From Rhizorhabdus phycosphaerae (GTDB lineage: Bacteria; Pseudomonadota; Alphaproteobacteria; Sphingomonadales; Sphingomonadaceae): a DNA stretch of 64,000 bases. How positions within the stretch are numbered: position 1 is the first letter of the stretch; each line of letters opens with the position of its first letter. Position numbers and translations under genes: made by a program. This document shows positions 1 to 8,624 of the stretch, in pieces. The notes below the pieces were generated by a model. The model made no database searches. It saw only the letters and a program-made list of their open reading frames with translations, and was not told where the DNA came from. The stretch lies in the NCBI RefSeq assembly GCF_011044255.1, contig NZ_CP049107.1, forward strand, positions 4,089,001-4,153,000, in the 5' to 3' direction.

Positions 1-76
1 GGAAACCCGGGGCAGCGGTACGACCGGAGGCGGAGGGGCCTTGCCCCTCCGCTTTTCGTTCCCTAACTGTTCGCAA

Positions 77-2356
77 GTGACCCAGGATTCCCCCGCATTG
101 GAGCCGCCCTATCTGCGCGGTCTCAACGAACCGCAGCGGCAGGCGGTACTCACCACCGAGGGACCCGTTCTGGTCCTGGCCGGAGCCGGCACCGGCAAGA
201 CGGCCGCGCTGACCGCCCGCCTTGCGCATCTCGTCGCCACGCGGCGCGCTTTCCCGTCCGAAATCCTGGCGGTCACCTTCACCAACAAGGCCGCGCGGGA
301 GATGCGCGAACGCGTCGGGCGCATGCTGGGCGAGGCGGTCGAGGGTATGCCCTGGCTCGGAACCTTCCATGCGGTCGCGGCGCGGATGCTGCGCCGCCAT
401 GCGGAACTTGTGGGCCTGACCTCCAGCTTCACCATTCTCGACACCGATGACCAGTTGCGCCTGCTCAAGCAGCTTCTCGTCGCGGCGGATCTCGAAGAGA
501 AGCGCTGGCCCGCCCGACAGCTTGCGGGCCTGATCGACCGCTGGAAGAATCGCGGTCTGACGCCGGCCGACATTGACGCGGGCGAGGCCGAGCAGTTCGC
601 GAATGGGCGTGGCGGCGAGCTGTACGAGCAATATCAGGAGCGGTTGCGCGCGGTGAACGCCTGCGACTTCGGCGATCTGCTGCTCCACATGCTGACCATA
701 TTGAAGACCCACCGCGACGTGCTGGCCTTCTATCAGGACCGGTTCCGCTATGTGATGGTGGACGAATATCAGGACACCAACAGCTCCCAATATCTCTGGC
801 TCCGGCTGCTGGCGCAGGAGCGCAAGAATATCTGCTGCGTTGGCGACGACGACCAGTCCATCTATTCCTGGCGCGGGGCCGAGGTCGCGAACATTCTGCG
901 CTTCGACCGGGATTTTCCGGGGGCGGCGGTCATCCGCCTCGAGCAGAATTATCGATCGACGCCGCATATCCTGGCGGCGGCCAGCGGCCTCATCGCCCAT
1001 AATGGCGGGCGCCTTGGCAAAACCCTTTGGACGGAGGAGGCCGATGGCGAGAAAGTCCGCGTCGTCGGCATCTGGGACGGCCCCGAAGAGGCGCGCCGCG
1101 TCGGCGAGGAGATCGAGGCGCATGAGCGGTCGGGCAGGGGGCTCGACGATGTCGCCATTCTCGTGCGTGCCCAGTTCCAGACACGCGAGTTCGAGGACCG
1201 CTTCATCGCGATCGGCCTGCCCTATCGCATCGTCGGCGGCTTCCGCTTCTACGAGCGCGCCGAAATCCGGGATGCGCTCGCCTATCTGCGTGTGATCAGC
1301 CAGCCGGCCGACGATCTCGCCTTCGAGCGGATCGTCAACACGCCGAAACGCGGGTTGGGCGACAAGGCCGTCACCAAGATTCACCAGCTGGCGCGGATCG
1401 AGGGCATCCCGATGACGTCGGCGGCTGCGCGCATCCTGGGTACGGACGAGCTCACGCCGCAGGCACGGCGCGCGCTGGGCAATCTCGTCGGCGACATTGC
1501 GCGCTGGCGCGACCTGCTGTCGCAATTGCCCCATGCAGAGCTGACCCGCCAGGTGCTGGAAGAGTCCGGCTATGTGGCGATGCTGCAGAACGAGAAGTCG
1601 ACTGAAGCCGAGGGCCGCCTTGAAAATCTGAGCGAGCTCACCCGCGCAATGGAGGACTATGAGACGCTCGGTGACTTCCTCGAGCATGTCAGCCTCGTCA
1701 TGGACAATGATGCCGATGCCGACAGCGCCAAGGTCACCGTGATGACGATCCATGCCGCGAAGGGGCTGGAGTTCGACACGGTGTTCCTGCCGGGCTGGGA
1801 GGAAGGCGTATTCCCGTCCCAGCGCTCGCTGGACGAAGGGGGGCTGGCCAGTCTCGAGGAGGAGCGGCGGCTCGGCTATGTCGCGATCACCCGGGCCCGC
1901 CGACGCTGTACGATCCTCCATGCGGCCAACCGGCGTATCTATGGGCAGTGGACCTCATCCATCCCCTCGCGCTTCATTGCCGAGCTTCCGCAGGCGCATG
2001 TCGAATCCGAAACGACGATGTCCGGCGGAGAGTCGTTGTGGCGCGCACAATGGTCCGAACATGCCGACCCCTTTGCCCATGTCAGCCGGGGGCAGGGCCG
2101 GGGGCCGGGCTGGCAGAGGGCAACGGCGGCTGGCGGGCTCGGTGCGCCGCAAACGGGCGCCCGCGTGGTCGAGGCGCGCGCCTCGGCGGTCAGCTTCGCC
2201 CAGCCGGCGCGCAAGGACATCGCGCTTGGCCAGCGCGTGTTCCACACCAAGTTCGGCTATGGCGCCGTGGTCGAGATCGAGGGCAATAAGCTCGAGATCG
2301 ATTTCGAACATTCGGGGCGCAAGCGCGTGCTGGACAGCTTCGTTTCCCCTGCCTGA
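77..2356 (+). CDS. uvrD: UvrD/PcrA-family ATP-dependent DNA helicase
   Basis: Superfamily 1 3'-5' DNA helicase, cytoplasmic, acting in excision repair and fork maintenance. Visible in order: a Q-motif region (LNEPQRQAV), Walker A AGAGTGKT near residue 40, motif II VDEYQDTN, QSIYSWRGA (motif III), QNYRS (motif IV), TIHAAKGLEFD (motif V) and YVAITRAR (motif VI). The C-terminus carries the Tudor-like PcrA/UvrD tail (GQRVFHTKFGYGAV), which binds RNA polymerase in PcrA. At about 759 residues the length is normal. The frame stays open to a TTG at 41, but family N-termini begin shortly before the Q-motif, so I prefer GTG 77; TTG 98 is a further option. UvrD and PcrA cannot be separated by eye. The gene stands alone upstream of an MFS gene. 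Confidence 0.93.
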   Translation: MTQDSPALEPPYLRGLNEPQRQAVLTTEGPVLVLAGAGTGKTAALTARLAHLVATRRAFPSEILAVTFTNKAAREMRERVGRMLGEAVEGMPWLGTFHAVAARMLRRHAELVGLTSSFTILDTDDQLRLLKQLLVAADLEEKRWPARQLAGLIDRWKNRGLTPADIDAGEAEQFANGRGGELYEQYQERLRAVNACDFGDLLLHMLTILKTHRDVLAFYQDRFRYVMVDEYQDTNSSQYLWLRLLAQERKNICCVGDDDQSIYSWRGAEVANILRFDRDFPGAAVIRLEQNYRSTPHILAAASGLIAHNGGRLGKTLWTEEADGEKVRVVGIWDGPEEARRVGEEIEAHERSGRGLDDVAILVRAQFQTREFEDRFIAIGLPYRIVGGFRFYERAEIRDALAYLRVISQPADDLAFERIVNTPKRGLGDKAVTKIHQLARIEGIPMTSAAARILGTDELTPQARRALGNLVGDIARWRDLLSQLPHAELTRQVLEESGYVAMLQNEKSTEAEGRLENLSELTRAMEDYETLGDFLEHVSLVMDNDADADSAKVTVMTIHAAKGLEFDTVFLPGWEEGVFPSQRSLDEGGLASLEEERRLGYVAITRARRRCTILHAANRRIYGQWTSSIPSRFIAELPQAHVESETTMSGGESLWRAQWSEHADPFAHVSRGQGRGPGWQRATAAGGLGAPQTGARVVEARASAVSFAQPARKDIALGQRVFHTKFGYGAVVEIEGNKLEIDFEHSGRKRVLDSFVSPA

Positions 2357-2362
2357 TAAATT

Positions 2363-2385
2363 ATTTCTAGCGTATCAGTAGAAAT
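2363..2385. promoter_or_regulatory. AT-rich inverted repeat upstream of the MFS gene
   Basis: Perfect 7-bp arms ATTTCTA and TAGAAAT are separated by 9 nt, in an AT-rich patch inside GC-rich DNA. The repeat lies between the helicase stop and the MFS start at 2445, where an operator for the MFS-cysK pair would sit. It is unlikely to be a terminator because no T-run follows. Confidence 0.35.
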
Positions 2386-2444
2386 TGAGTGCGCCGCAGC
2401 CCCAGCCGGTTGCGATCGATCCGTCCCAGCGCCTAGAGAGAGCT

Positions 2445-3734
2445 ATGGCCACGCGCGAGTCCCCCTTCTCCATACCGGCCTATCGCCATTATTGGCTGGC
2501 CCGGTTCACATCGACCATCGCGCTCAACGGCATGGTCGTGATCATCGGCTGGCAGGTCTATGACGTCGCCCGGCGGACGATGGCGCCGCGCGAGGCGGCG
2601 CTCCAGCTCGGTCTGATCGGTATCGCGCAATTTCTGCCGCTGATGCTGCTGACGCTGGTTACCGGGCTTGCTGCCGACCGCTTCGATCGCCGCTGGATCG
2701 CGCGGGCGACGACCGCGCTCGAACTGGGGTGCGCGCTGGCGCTCGGCTATCTGACCTGGACCGACCGGATCAGTCTTCCCGCGCTGTTCACGATCGCGGC
2801 GCTGCTCGGCGTCGCAAGGGCTTTTGCCGCCCCCGCGCTGCAGGCGCTGTCGCCCAATCTGGTGCCCAGGGCGCTGCTGCCCCAGGCGATCGCGATGAGC
2901 TCCTTTGCCTGGCAGGTCGGCGCCATCGCAGGTCCGCCGGTGGGCGGCTATCTCTACGCGATCGATCCGCCGCTCGCTTATGCGGTGGCGGCCGGCCTGC
3001 TCGCCTTTGCTACGCTGATGCTATTCCTGATCGGCCCGGTTCCGCGGACGGTGCTCGATCGGGGGGCAAAGCCATGGGCGCAGATGCTCGAGGGCTTCTC
3101 CTATCTGCGGCGCAACCGGCTGGTGCTGGGTGCGATCTCGCTCGACCTGTTCGCGGTGCTGCTCGGTGGCGCCACCGCGATGCTGCCGATCTACGCACGC
3201 GACATATTGCATGTCGGTTCCTCGGGCCTCGGCCATTTGCGCGCGGCGCCAGCGGTGGGAGCCGCGCTCACCGCTTTCTGTCTCGGGCGTTTCCCGCTGC
3301 GCAGCAATGTCGGCCTCAAGCTGCTGATCGCGGTGGCCGTGTTCGGCGTAGGTACGATCGCCTTCGGCCTGTCCTATCGCACGGCCGATCCCATGGCCGT
3401 CGCGCTCACCTGTCTCGCGCTGCTCGGCGCGGCCGACATGGTGTCGGTCTATGTCCGCCAGTCGTTGATCCAGCTCTACACACCCGACGCGATGCGAGGG
3501 CGGGTGGGCGCGGTCTCGACGCTGTTCATTTCCGGTTCGAACGAGCTGGGCGAGGCGGAATCGGGCTTCCTCGCCGCGCTGGTGGGGCCGGTTGCCGCGG
3601 TCGTGGCGGGCGGGATCGGCACGATCATGGTGGCGGCCTTGTGGGCGCGCCTCTTTCCCGAGATATTGCGGGCAAGGACCCTCGATGCGCCCGCATCGTT
3701 AGATGATGTTCCAAGCCAGGAGAAGGCAGCATGA
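2445..3734 (+). CDS. MFS transporter, EntS-like exporter
   Basis: A roughly 429-residue inner-membrane protein with about 12 hydrophobic segments and the N-terminal [13 protein letters not shown] opening typical of the EntS/MFS_3 branch, whose members export siderophores, drugs or metabolites. The MFS loop 2-3 motif is seen as [12 protein letters not shown]. The start was chosen at ATG 2445, which has the purine-rich GAGAGAG just upstream. An in-frame TTG at 2385 lies inside an inverted repeat and would add a non-hydrophobic 20-residue tail. The stop overlaps the cysK start by 4 nt (ATGA), so the two genes are probably translationally coupled. Whether this carrier exports cysteine-related compounds is inference only. 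Confidence 0.85.
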   Translation: MATRESPFSIPAYRHYWLARFTSTIALNGMVVIIGWQVYDVARRTMAPREAALQLGLIGIAQFLPLMLLTLVTGLAADRFDRRWIARATTALELGCALALGYLTWTDRISLPALFTIAALLGVARAFAAPALQALSPNLVPRALLPQAIAMSSFAWQVGAIAGPPVGGYLYAIDPPLAYAVAAGLLAFATLMLFLIGPVPRTVLDRGAKPWAQMLEGFSYLRRNRLVLGAISLDLFAVLLGGATAMLPIYARDILHVGSSGLGHLRAAPAVGAALTAFCLGRFPLRSNVGLKLLIAVAVFGVGTIAFGLSYRTADPMAVALTCLALLGAADMVSVYVRQSLIQLYTPDAMRGRVGAVSTLFISGSNELGEAESGFLAALVGPVAAVVAGGIGTIMVAALWARLFPEILRARTLDAPASLDDVPSQEKAA

Positions 3735-4648
3735 CCAGATTTGCATCGATCTTGGAAACCATCGGCGGAACCCCGCACGTCCGCATCAACCGCCTGTTCG
3801 GCGATGCCGAGGTGTGGATCAAGTCCGAGCGGAGCAACCCCGGCGGCTCGATCAAGGACCGCATCGCGCTGGCGATGATCGAGGATGCCGAGCGCAGCGG
3901 CAAGCTGACCCCCGGCGGCACGATCATCGAGCCGACGAGCGGCAACACCGGCATCGGTCTCGCGCTCGTCGCGGCGGTGAAGGGCTATAAGCTCGTCCTC
4001 GTCATGCCGGAGAGCATGTCGCTCGAACGCCGCCGGCTGATGCTGGCCTATGGCGCCAGCTTCGACCTGACCCCGCGCGAGAAGGGCATGAAGGGCGCGA
4101 TCGAGCGCGCACTTGAGCTGCAGGCGCAGACCCCCGGAGCCTGGATTCCGCAACAGTTCGAGAACCCCGCCAATATCGAGGTCCACGTCCGCACCACCGC
4201 CGAGGAAATCTACGCCGATTTCAAGGACGAGCCGATCGACGTCATGATCACGGGCGTGGGCACAGGCGGCCACATCACCGGCGCGGCGCAGGTGCTGAAG
4301 GCGCGGTGGCCCGACCTCAAGGTGTTCGCGGTGGAACCGACCCTGTCGCCGGTGATCTCGGGCGGTCAGCCCGGGCCGCACCCGATCCAGGGGATCGGCG
4401 CGGGTTTCGTGCCGGCCAACCTCCATACCCAGCTGCTCGACGGCGTGGTGCAGGTCGATCCTGCCGATGCGAAGGACTATGCGCGCCGCTCGGCGCGCGA
4501 GGAAGGCATGCTCGTCGGCATCAGCTCGGGCGCGACGCTCGCGGCGATCGCGCAGAAGCTGAAGGAGTTTCCGGGCAAGCGCGTGCTCGGTTTCAACTAC
4601 GACACCGGTGAGCGCTATCTGTCGGTGCCCGACTTCCTGCCCGAATGA
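3731..4648 (+). CDS. cysK: cysteine synthase A (O-acetylserine sulfhydrylase)
   Basis: PLP enzyme of fold type II that makes L-cysteine from O-acetyl-L-serine and sulfide in the cytoplasm. Visible: the PLP lysine in NPGGSIKDR (K42), the substrate-binding loop TSGNTG (residues 69-74), the phosphate-binding GTGGHITG (about 177-184), and the SSGA(T) segment near the C-terminus. At 305 residues it matches CysK/CysM length. The loop sequence and PESMSLERR favour CysK over CysM. The ATG overlaps the stop of the preceding MFS gene. A GC-rich hairpin follows the stop. Confidence 0.95.
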   Translation: MTRFASILETIGGTPHVRINRLFGDAEVWIKSERSNPGGSIKDRIALAMIEDAERSGKLTPGGTIIEPTSGNTGIGLALVAAVKGYKLVLVMPESMSLERRRLMLAYGASFDLTPREKGMKGAIERALELQAQTPGAWIPQQFENPANIEVHVRTTAEEIYADFKDEPIDVMITGVGTGGHITGAAQVLKARWPDLKVFAVEPTLSPVISGGQPGPHPIQGIGAGFVPANLHTQLLDGVVQVDPADAKDYARRSAREEGMLVGISSGATLAAIAQKLKEFPGKRVLGFNYDTGERYLSVPDFLPE

Positions 4649-4658
4649 CGATCGGCGT

Positions 4659-4685
4659 GCCGTCCGCCCGAACGGGGCGGGCGGC
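4659..4685 (+). terminator. GC hairpin downstream of cysK
   Basis: Arms of 11 nt, GCCGTCCGCCC and GGGCGGGCGGC, pair around a GAACG loop with one G-U pair. There is no T-run after it, so it could end transcription weakly or merely protect the 3' end. Confidence 0.4.
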
Positions 4686-4742
4686 ATCGCTGCCGTGACA
4701 ATATAGTCGGATTGTCTGGATGTTCGGGCGCGATTCTGGGGC

Positions 4743-4748
4743 CTAGAC
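4743..4748 (+). promoter_or_regulatory. -10-like element (CTAGAC), 9 nt before a start codon
   Basis: CTAGAC ends 9 nt before the ATG of the EamA gene and no Shine-Dalgarno sequence lies between. It is one of seven similar sites in the window that suggest a leaderless or near-leaderless mRNA. Confidence 0.4.
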
Positions 4749-4757
4749 AACGGTCCC

Positions 4758-5657
4758 ATGGATCGCACCGGCCACCATCTTCCCGCTTCGCATTTGCTGC
4801 TCGCGCTGGCGATCGTCGCCGTCTGGGGCACCAATTTCGTGGTGATCCGGCTGGCGCTTGACGAGCTGCCGCCGCTGCTGTTCGCGACGCTGCGCTTTAC
4901 CTTCGCCTTCCTGCCTGCGGCTTTCTTCATCCGCCGCCCGGCGGTGCGCTGGCGGTCGCTGGCGGCCTATGGCGTGCTGATCGGTTTCGGCCAGTTCGGT
5001 ATGCTCTATATCGCGATGCGCGGACATATCTCACCGGGGCTGGCGTCGCTCGTCGTGCAGAGCCAGGTCTTCTTCACCATCGGTCTGGCGATGCTGGTCA
5101 ACCGCGAGCGGATGCGCGCCTATCAGGGCCTCGCGCTGCTGATCGCGACCAGCGGCATCGCGCTGATCATCCTCCATGGCGATGCCAGCGCGACCCCGCT
5201 CGGCCTGTTGCTGACGCTCATCGCCTCGCTCAGCTGGGGCTGCGGCAACCATATCGCCAAGGCGAGCGGGACGAGCGACATGCTCGGCTTCGTCGTCTGG
5301 GCGAGCCTCTTCTCGATCCCGCCGCTGTTCGCTGCGTCGCTGGTGATGGAGGGCTGGCCCGCCATGACGCAGGCGGTCGCCCATGCCGGCAGCGGCGCCT
5401 GGGCTGCGGTTCTGTGGCAGTCTGTCGGCAACACGCTGTTCGGCTATGCCGCCTGGGGCTGGCTGCTGTCGCGTCACCCGGCGGCGAGCATCTCGCCGAC
5501 CGCGCTGCTCGTTCCGATCTTCGGCATGGGCACATCCGCGCTGGTGCTGGGCGAGGCTCTGCCCGGCTGGAAGATCGGCGCCGCCGCGCTGGTGATCGGG
5601 GGGCTGGCGATCAATATGCTGTGGCCGATGCTTCTACGGCGTAAGGCCGCCCCCTAA
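4758..5657 (+). CDS. EamA/DMT-family transporter
   Basis: Inner-membrane permease of the drug/metabolite transporter superfamily. 299 residues form ten hydrophobic segments arranged as two EamA repeats; the first contains AIVAVWGTNFVVIRLAL and the second begins about LLLTLIASLSWGCGNHIAK. The start is the first ATG after an apparent -10 element, with no ribosome binding site, which fits a short-leader mRNA. The 3' end overlaps the convergent LysR gene: the TAA at 5655-5657 and the LysR TAG on the other strand share bases. The family includes amino-acid and metabolite exporters; the substrate cannot be told. Confidence 0.88.
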   Translation: MDRTGHHLPASHLLLALAIVAVWGTNFVVIRLALDELPPLLFATLRFTFAFLPAAFFIRRPAVRWRSLAAYGVLIGFGQFGMLYIAMRGHISPGLASLVVQSQVFFTIGLAMLVNRERMRAYQGLALLIATSGIALIILHGDASATPLGLLLTLIASLSWGCGNHIAKASGTSDMLGFVVWASLFSIPPLFAASLVMEGWPAMTQAVAHAGSGAWAAVLWQSVGNTLFGYAAWGWLLSRHPAASISPTALLVPIFGMGTSALVLGEALPGWKIGAAALVIGGLAINMLWPMLLRRKAAP

Positions 5658-6574
5658 AGCGGCCATTCCGGTACCTTCCCCGACCTGGGATAGCGCAGCG
5701 CCTGCACGACCAGCGCGAAGGCTGGCGATTGCTGGCGCCGGCTTGGATAATAGAGATGATAGCCGGTGAAGGGCGGGTTCCACGCGTCGAGCGCCGTCTC
5801 CAGCCGGCCCTCCGCGATATGGGTTTCGACCAGGTCGAGCGGCACGAAAGCGAGGCCAAAGCCGTCCAGCGCGGCGTCGATCGCCAGCGACAGTTTGTTG
5901 AACACGAGGCGGCCCTCGACCCGCATGTTGATCGCCCGTCCGTCGCGCTCCATCTCCCAAGCATAGAGATTGCCGAAAGTCGGCAGGCGCAGGTTTATGC
6001 ACTGGTGCCGGCCGAGGTCCTGCGGCGCTTCGGGGATACCGTGCGCGGCGAAATAGGTCGGCGCGCCGATCACCACGAAGCGCGAATCCGGCCCGATCCG
6101 GACCGAGACCATGTCCTGCGCCACCTGGTCGCCGAAGCGCACGCCCGCATCATAGCGATGCGCGACGATGTCCTTGAGCGTGTCGTTGACGTCGATCTCG
6201 ACATGGATGTCGGGATAGGCCTTGAGCAGCGGCGACAGCGCCGGCCACAATATCGTCTCGGCGGGCAGTTCGCTCGCGGTGATACGAACCGTGCCGGCCG
6301 GCTTGTCTCGCCATTCGCTGAGCGCGTTGAGGCCCGCGTCGATGTCGGCCATGGCCGGGTCGATCACGCCCAGCAGCTTCTCGCCCGCCTCGGTCAGCGC
6401 GACGCTCCGCGTGCTGCGGGTTAGCAGCCGCACGCCAAGACGGCTTTCCAGCCGGCGGACCAGGTGGCTCAGCGCCGATTGCGACGTGCCGAGCACCGCC
6501 GCGGCGCGGGTGAAGCTGCGTTCGCGCGCGACCTGCCGGAAGGCGAAGAGATCGCTCAGATCCTCGCGCTGCAT
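5654..6574 (-). CDS. LysR-family transcriptional regulator
   Basis: 306-residue DNA-binding regulator. The N-terminal winged HTH spans about residues 5-65 (LFAFRQVARERSFTRAAAVLGTSQSALSHLVRRLE and onward), followed by a LysR substrate-binding domain (TVRITASELPAETILWPALSPLL, then FGDQVAQDMVSVRIGPDSRFVV). The C-terminal segment WNPPFTGYHLYYPSRRQQSPAFALVVQALR is typical of the branch that regulates dehydrogenases and oxidoreductases. It is divergent from the zinc alcohol dehydrogenase, with a 124-nt gap holding a TGCAGCTGCA dyad, so it very likely controls that gene and itself. The 3' end overlaps the convergent EamA gene by 4 nt. Confidence 0.92.
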   Translation of the reverse strand: MQREDLSDLFAFRQVARERSFTRAAAVLGTSQSALSHLVRRLESRLGVRLLTRSTRSVALTEAGEKLLGVIDPAMADIDAGLNALSEWRDKPAGTVRITASELPAETILWPALSPLLKAYPDIHVEIDVNDTLKDIVAHRYDAGVRFGDQVAQDMVSVRIGPDSRFVVIGAPTYFAAHGIPEAPQDLGRHQCINLRLPTFGNLYAWEMERDGRAINMRVEGRLVFNKLSLAIDAALDGFGLAFVPLDLVETHIAEGRLETALDAWNPPFTGYHLYYPSRRQQSPAFALVVQALRYPRSGKVPEWPL

Positions 6575-6621
6575 TTATGAATCTCCAGCATGACTCCATT
6601 CAGAATCCGTCTCCTAAAAGA

Positions 6622-6640
6622 ATAGATGCAGCTGCACTAT
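6622..6640. promoter_or_regulatory. candidate LysR operator between the divergent LysR and alcohol dehydrogenase genes
   Basis: A perfect 10-bp palindrome TGCAGCTGCA (6627-6636) is flanked by ATAG and CTAT, which extends the dyad with one unpaired A. It sits about 50 nt from the LysR start and about 65 nt from the dehydrogenase start, as expected for a LysR-type site serving both promoters. Confidence 0.45.
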
Positions 6641-6698
6641 ATGTCTGATGCGACGGGTATCCGCCCGACGGCCCCCTTCTATCTTTCAGGAAGACGAC

Positions 6699-7769
6699 AT
6701 GCAGACCCATGGATATGCGGCGCACTCCGCCGACACGCCTCTGGCGCCCTTCAGCTTCGATCGCCGCGAACCCGGCCCGACCGACGTCGCGATCGACATC
6801 CTCTTTTGCGGCGTCTGCCATTCGGACCTGCACACCGCGCGCGGCGAGTGGGGCGGGACACTCTACCCCTGCGTTCCCGGTCACGAGATCGTCGGCCGCG
6901 TGACCGCCGTCGGCTCGGACGTCAGCCTTTTCTCGGTCGGCCAGACCGTCGGTGTCGGCTGCATGGTCGACAGCTGCGGCCATTGCCCGTCCTGTCAGGA
7001 CGGCGAGGAGCAATATTGCACCGGCGAGGGAGGTTTCATCGGCACCTATAACGGCCATGACAAACATCTCGGCGGACACACCTTCGGGGGCTATTCGGCG
7101 CATATCGTCGTCGATCAGGGCTTCGTCCTGCGCGTCGATCATGACGAGAAGGACCTTGCCGCAGTTGCCCCGCTGCTGTGCGCCGGCATCACCACCTATT
7201 CGCCGCTGCGCCACTGGAAGGTGGGGCCGGGGCAGCAGGTCGGCGTGGTCGGGCTCGGCGGCCTCGGCCATATGGGCGTCAAGATCGCGGCGGCGATGGG
7301 GGCCGAGGTGACCGTCTTCACAACCTCGCCCGACAAGCGCGAGGCGGCGCTGGCGCTCGGCGCGAAGGACGTTGTCGTGTCGCGCGATGCGGAGGCGATG
7401 GCGGCGCAGGCGGGCCGGTTCGACTTCATCCTCAACACGGTCGCGGCCTCGCACAATCTCGATCCCTTCCTGAACGCGCTCAAGCGCGACGGCACGATGG
7501 TGCTCGTCGGCGTGCCCGAGGAGGCGCATCCCTCGCCGTCGGTCGGTGGCCTGATCTTCCGCCGCCGCGCGCTGGCGGGCTCGCTGATCGGCGGCATTGC
7601 CGAGACGCAGGAGATGCTCGATTTCTGCCGCGACCACGGGATTACCGCCGATATCGAGACGATCCCGATGCAGGCGATCGACAAGGCCTATGATCGCATG
7701 GTCCGGAGCGACGTCAAATATCGCTTCGTGATCGACATGCAGTCGCTGCGCGACGAGGTCGCCGCCTGA
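6699..7769 (+). CDS. zinc-dependent NAD(P) alcohol dehydrogenase (CAD/YahK type)
   Basis: Medium-chain dehydrogenase/reductase of the cinnamyl-alcohol-dehydrogenase/YahK branch, cytoplasmic, interconverting alcohols and aldehydes. The catalytic zinc ligands are in GVCHSDLH and VPGHEIVG. The structural zinc loop is CGHCPSCQDGEEQYC, with four cysteines. The Rossmann glycine motif is GLGGLGHMG. The length of 356 residues is usual. The start is ATG 6699, preceded by CAGGAAG; an in-frame upstream extension to 6648 lacks homology-like sequence. It is divergent from the LysR gene, its probable regulator. A strong stem with a T-run follows the stop. Confidence 0.93.
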   Translation: MQTHGYAAHSADTPLAPFSFDRREPGPTDVAIDILFCGVCHSDLHTARGEWGGTLYPCVPGHEIVGRVTAVGSDVSLFSVGQTVGVGCMVDSCGHCPSCQDGEEQYCTGEGGFIGTYNGHDKHLGGHTFGGYSAHIVVDQGFVLRVDHDEKDLAAVAPLLCAGITTYSPLRHWKVGPGQQVGVVGLGGLGHMGVKIAAAMGAEVTVFTTSPDKREAALALGAKDVVVSRDAEAMAAQAGRFDFILNTVAASHNLDPFLNALKRDGTMVLVGVPEEAHPSPSVGGLIFRRRALAGSLIGGIAETQEMLDFCRDHGITADIETIPMQAIDKAYDRMVRSDVKYRFVIDMQSLRDEVAA

Positions 7770-7782
7770 GGCTCGAATGACG

Positions 7783-7813
7783 AAGGGGGGGCGGGCGACC
7801 GTCCCCCTTTTTT
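7783..7813 (+). terminator. rho-independent terminator after the alcohol dehydrogenase
   Basis: AAGGGGG pairs with CCCCCTT across a 13-nt loop, followed by TTTTTT (7808-7813). It serves the rightward dehydrogenase; the T-run also holds the last base of the leftward glutaredoxin-MauE gene's stop codon region. Confidence 0.8.
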
Positions 7814-8549
7814 AATGGGCCGCGACCAGCATCCAGACGGCCATCGCGACCATCATAAGATTTTCGACGAGCGAGACGAAGCCCAGCGGCACATTGCTCG
7901 CGCCGCCGACACAAGCGCATTTGAGCGAGCGTTTCTCGACATAGACCGCCTTGAAGACCGAGAGCGCCCCGATCGATCCGATGAACAGCGCCAGCGGCGC
8001 GGAAAGCCAGGTGAGCCTGCCCGACAACATCAGCACGCCCGCCAGACCTTCGGCGAAGGGATAGAGGGTCGCATAGGGAACCCAGCGGCGGGCGAGCAGG
8101 TCGTAGTTCAGGAACATTGTCGAGAAGCGGCCGACATCTTGCAGTTTGAGTAGGGCCAGGACGCACATGCTGAGCGCGATGAACCAGGGGATCACCGCCC
8201 CGTGGAAGGGCGTGCCGTGAATCGCTACGCTCAGCGCTAGGGCCATCGCAGCGGTCATCCCGAACAGGGCGGCGACAGGGCGATAGCTGGTGACATCGGG
8301 ATCCGGGACATGGAGACCGAGATAGCGGCGCAGATCGTCATGTCCGCCGATCCTCTGGCCATCGATGAAGATTTGCGGCGTCGTCTTCACGCCGTGCGCG
8401 GCCTTGAAGGCGTCGGTTTCCTCGCGGCTGCGCAGCCAGCGGTCCTCGACCGCGAAGCCCCGGCCCTTCAGTAGGTGGAGCGCCTTCAGCCCATAGGGGC
8501 AGATATGGCCGGGCATGACCATGCGGTGGATGGTGGCGGTCTTCGTCAT
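7812..8549 (-). CDS. glutaredoxin-MauE fusion membrane protein
   Basis: 245 residues. The first 75 or so form a glutaredoxin: CPYG active site at C17-G20, cis-proline in TTPQIF, and IGGHDDLRRY as the glutathione-site motif. Then come four to five membrane helices of the MauE/DoxX-like family, with the paired cysteines KCACVGG and the conserved VPLGFVSLVEN. MauE proteins pass electrons or thiol equivalents for disulfide formation in exported proteins. The fusion suggests cytoplasmic glutathione-linked reduction coupled to a membrane carrier, which is inference. The start is ATG 8549 with AGAGGAAG upstream. It is divergent from a MerR regulator and its promoter has MerR-type spacing. Confidence 0.85.
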   Translation of the reverse strand: MTKTATIHRMVMPGHICPYGLKALHLLKGRGFAVEDRWLRSREETDAFKAAHGVKTTPQIFIDGQRIGGHDDLRRYLGLHVPDPDVTSYRPVAALFGMTAAMALALSVAIHGTPFHGAVIPWFIALSMCVLALLKLQDVGRFSTMFLNYDLLARRWVPYATLYPFAEGLAGVLMLSGRLTWLSAPLALFIGSIGALSVFKAVYVEKRSLKCACVGGASNVPLGFVSLVENLMMVAMAVWMLVAAH

Positions 8550-8583
8550 GGGCTTCCTCTTGTCTCTGCAACGCCTGCCGCCC

Positions 8584-8614
8584 ATCTGGGGTCCGTACCA
8601 TGCTACGGTTGCAA
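8584..8614 (-). promoter_or_regulatory. MerR-type promoter/operator for the glutaredoxin-MauE gene
   Basis: Read leftward: -35 TTGCAA (8614-8609), a 19-nt spacer, then -10 CCAGAT (8589-8584). The spacer holds the dyad CCGTA-N6-TACGG (8593-8608), close to the mer operator CCGTAC-N4-GTACGG. A long 19-bp spacer with a central dyad is the hallmark of promoters untwisted by MerR-family activators. Confidence 0.7.
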
Positions 8615-8624
8615 GGGGTCATCG

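Noticed and set aside
3476-4930. A 484-codon leftward frame across the MFS-cysK junction
   Set aside because: It is opposite two clear genes and shows no domain.
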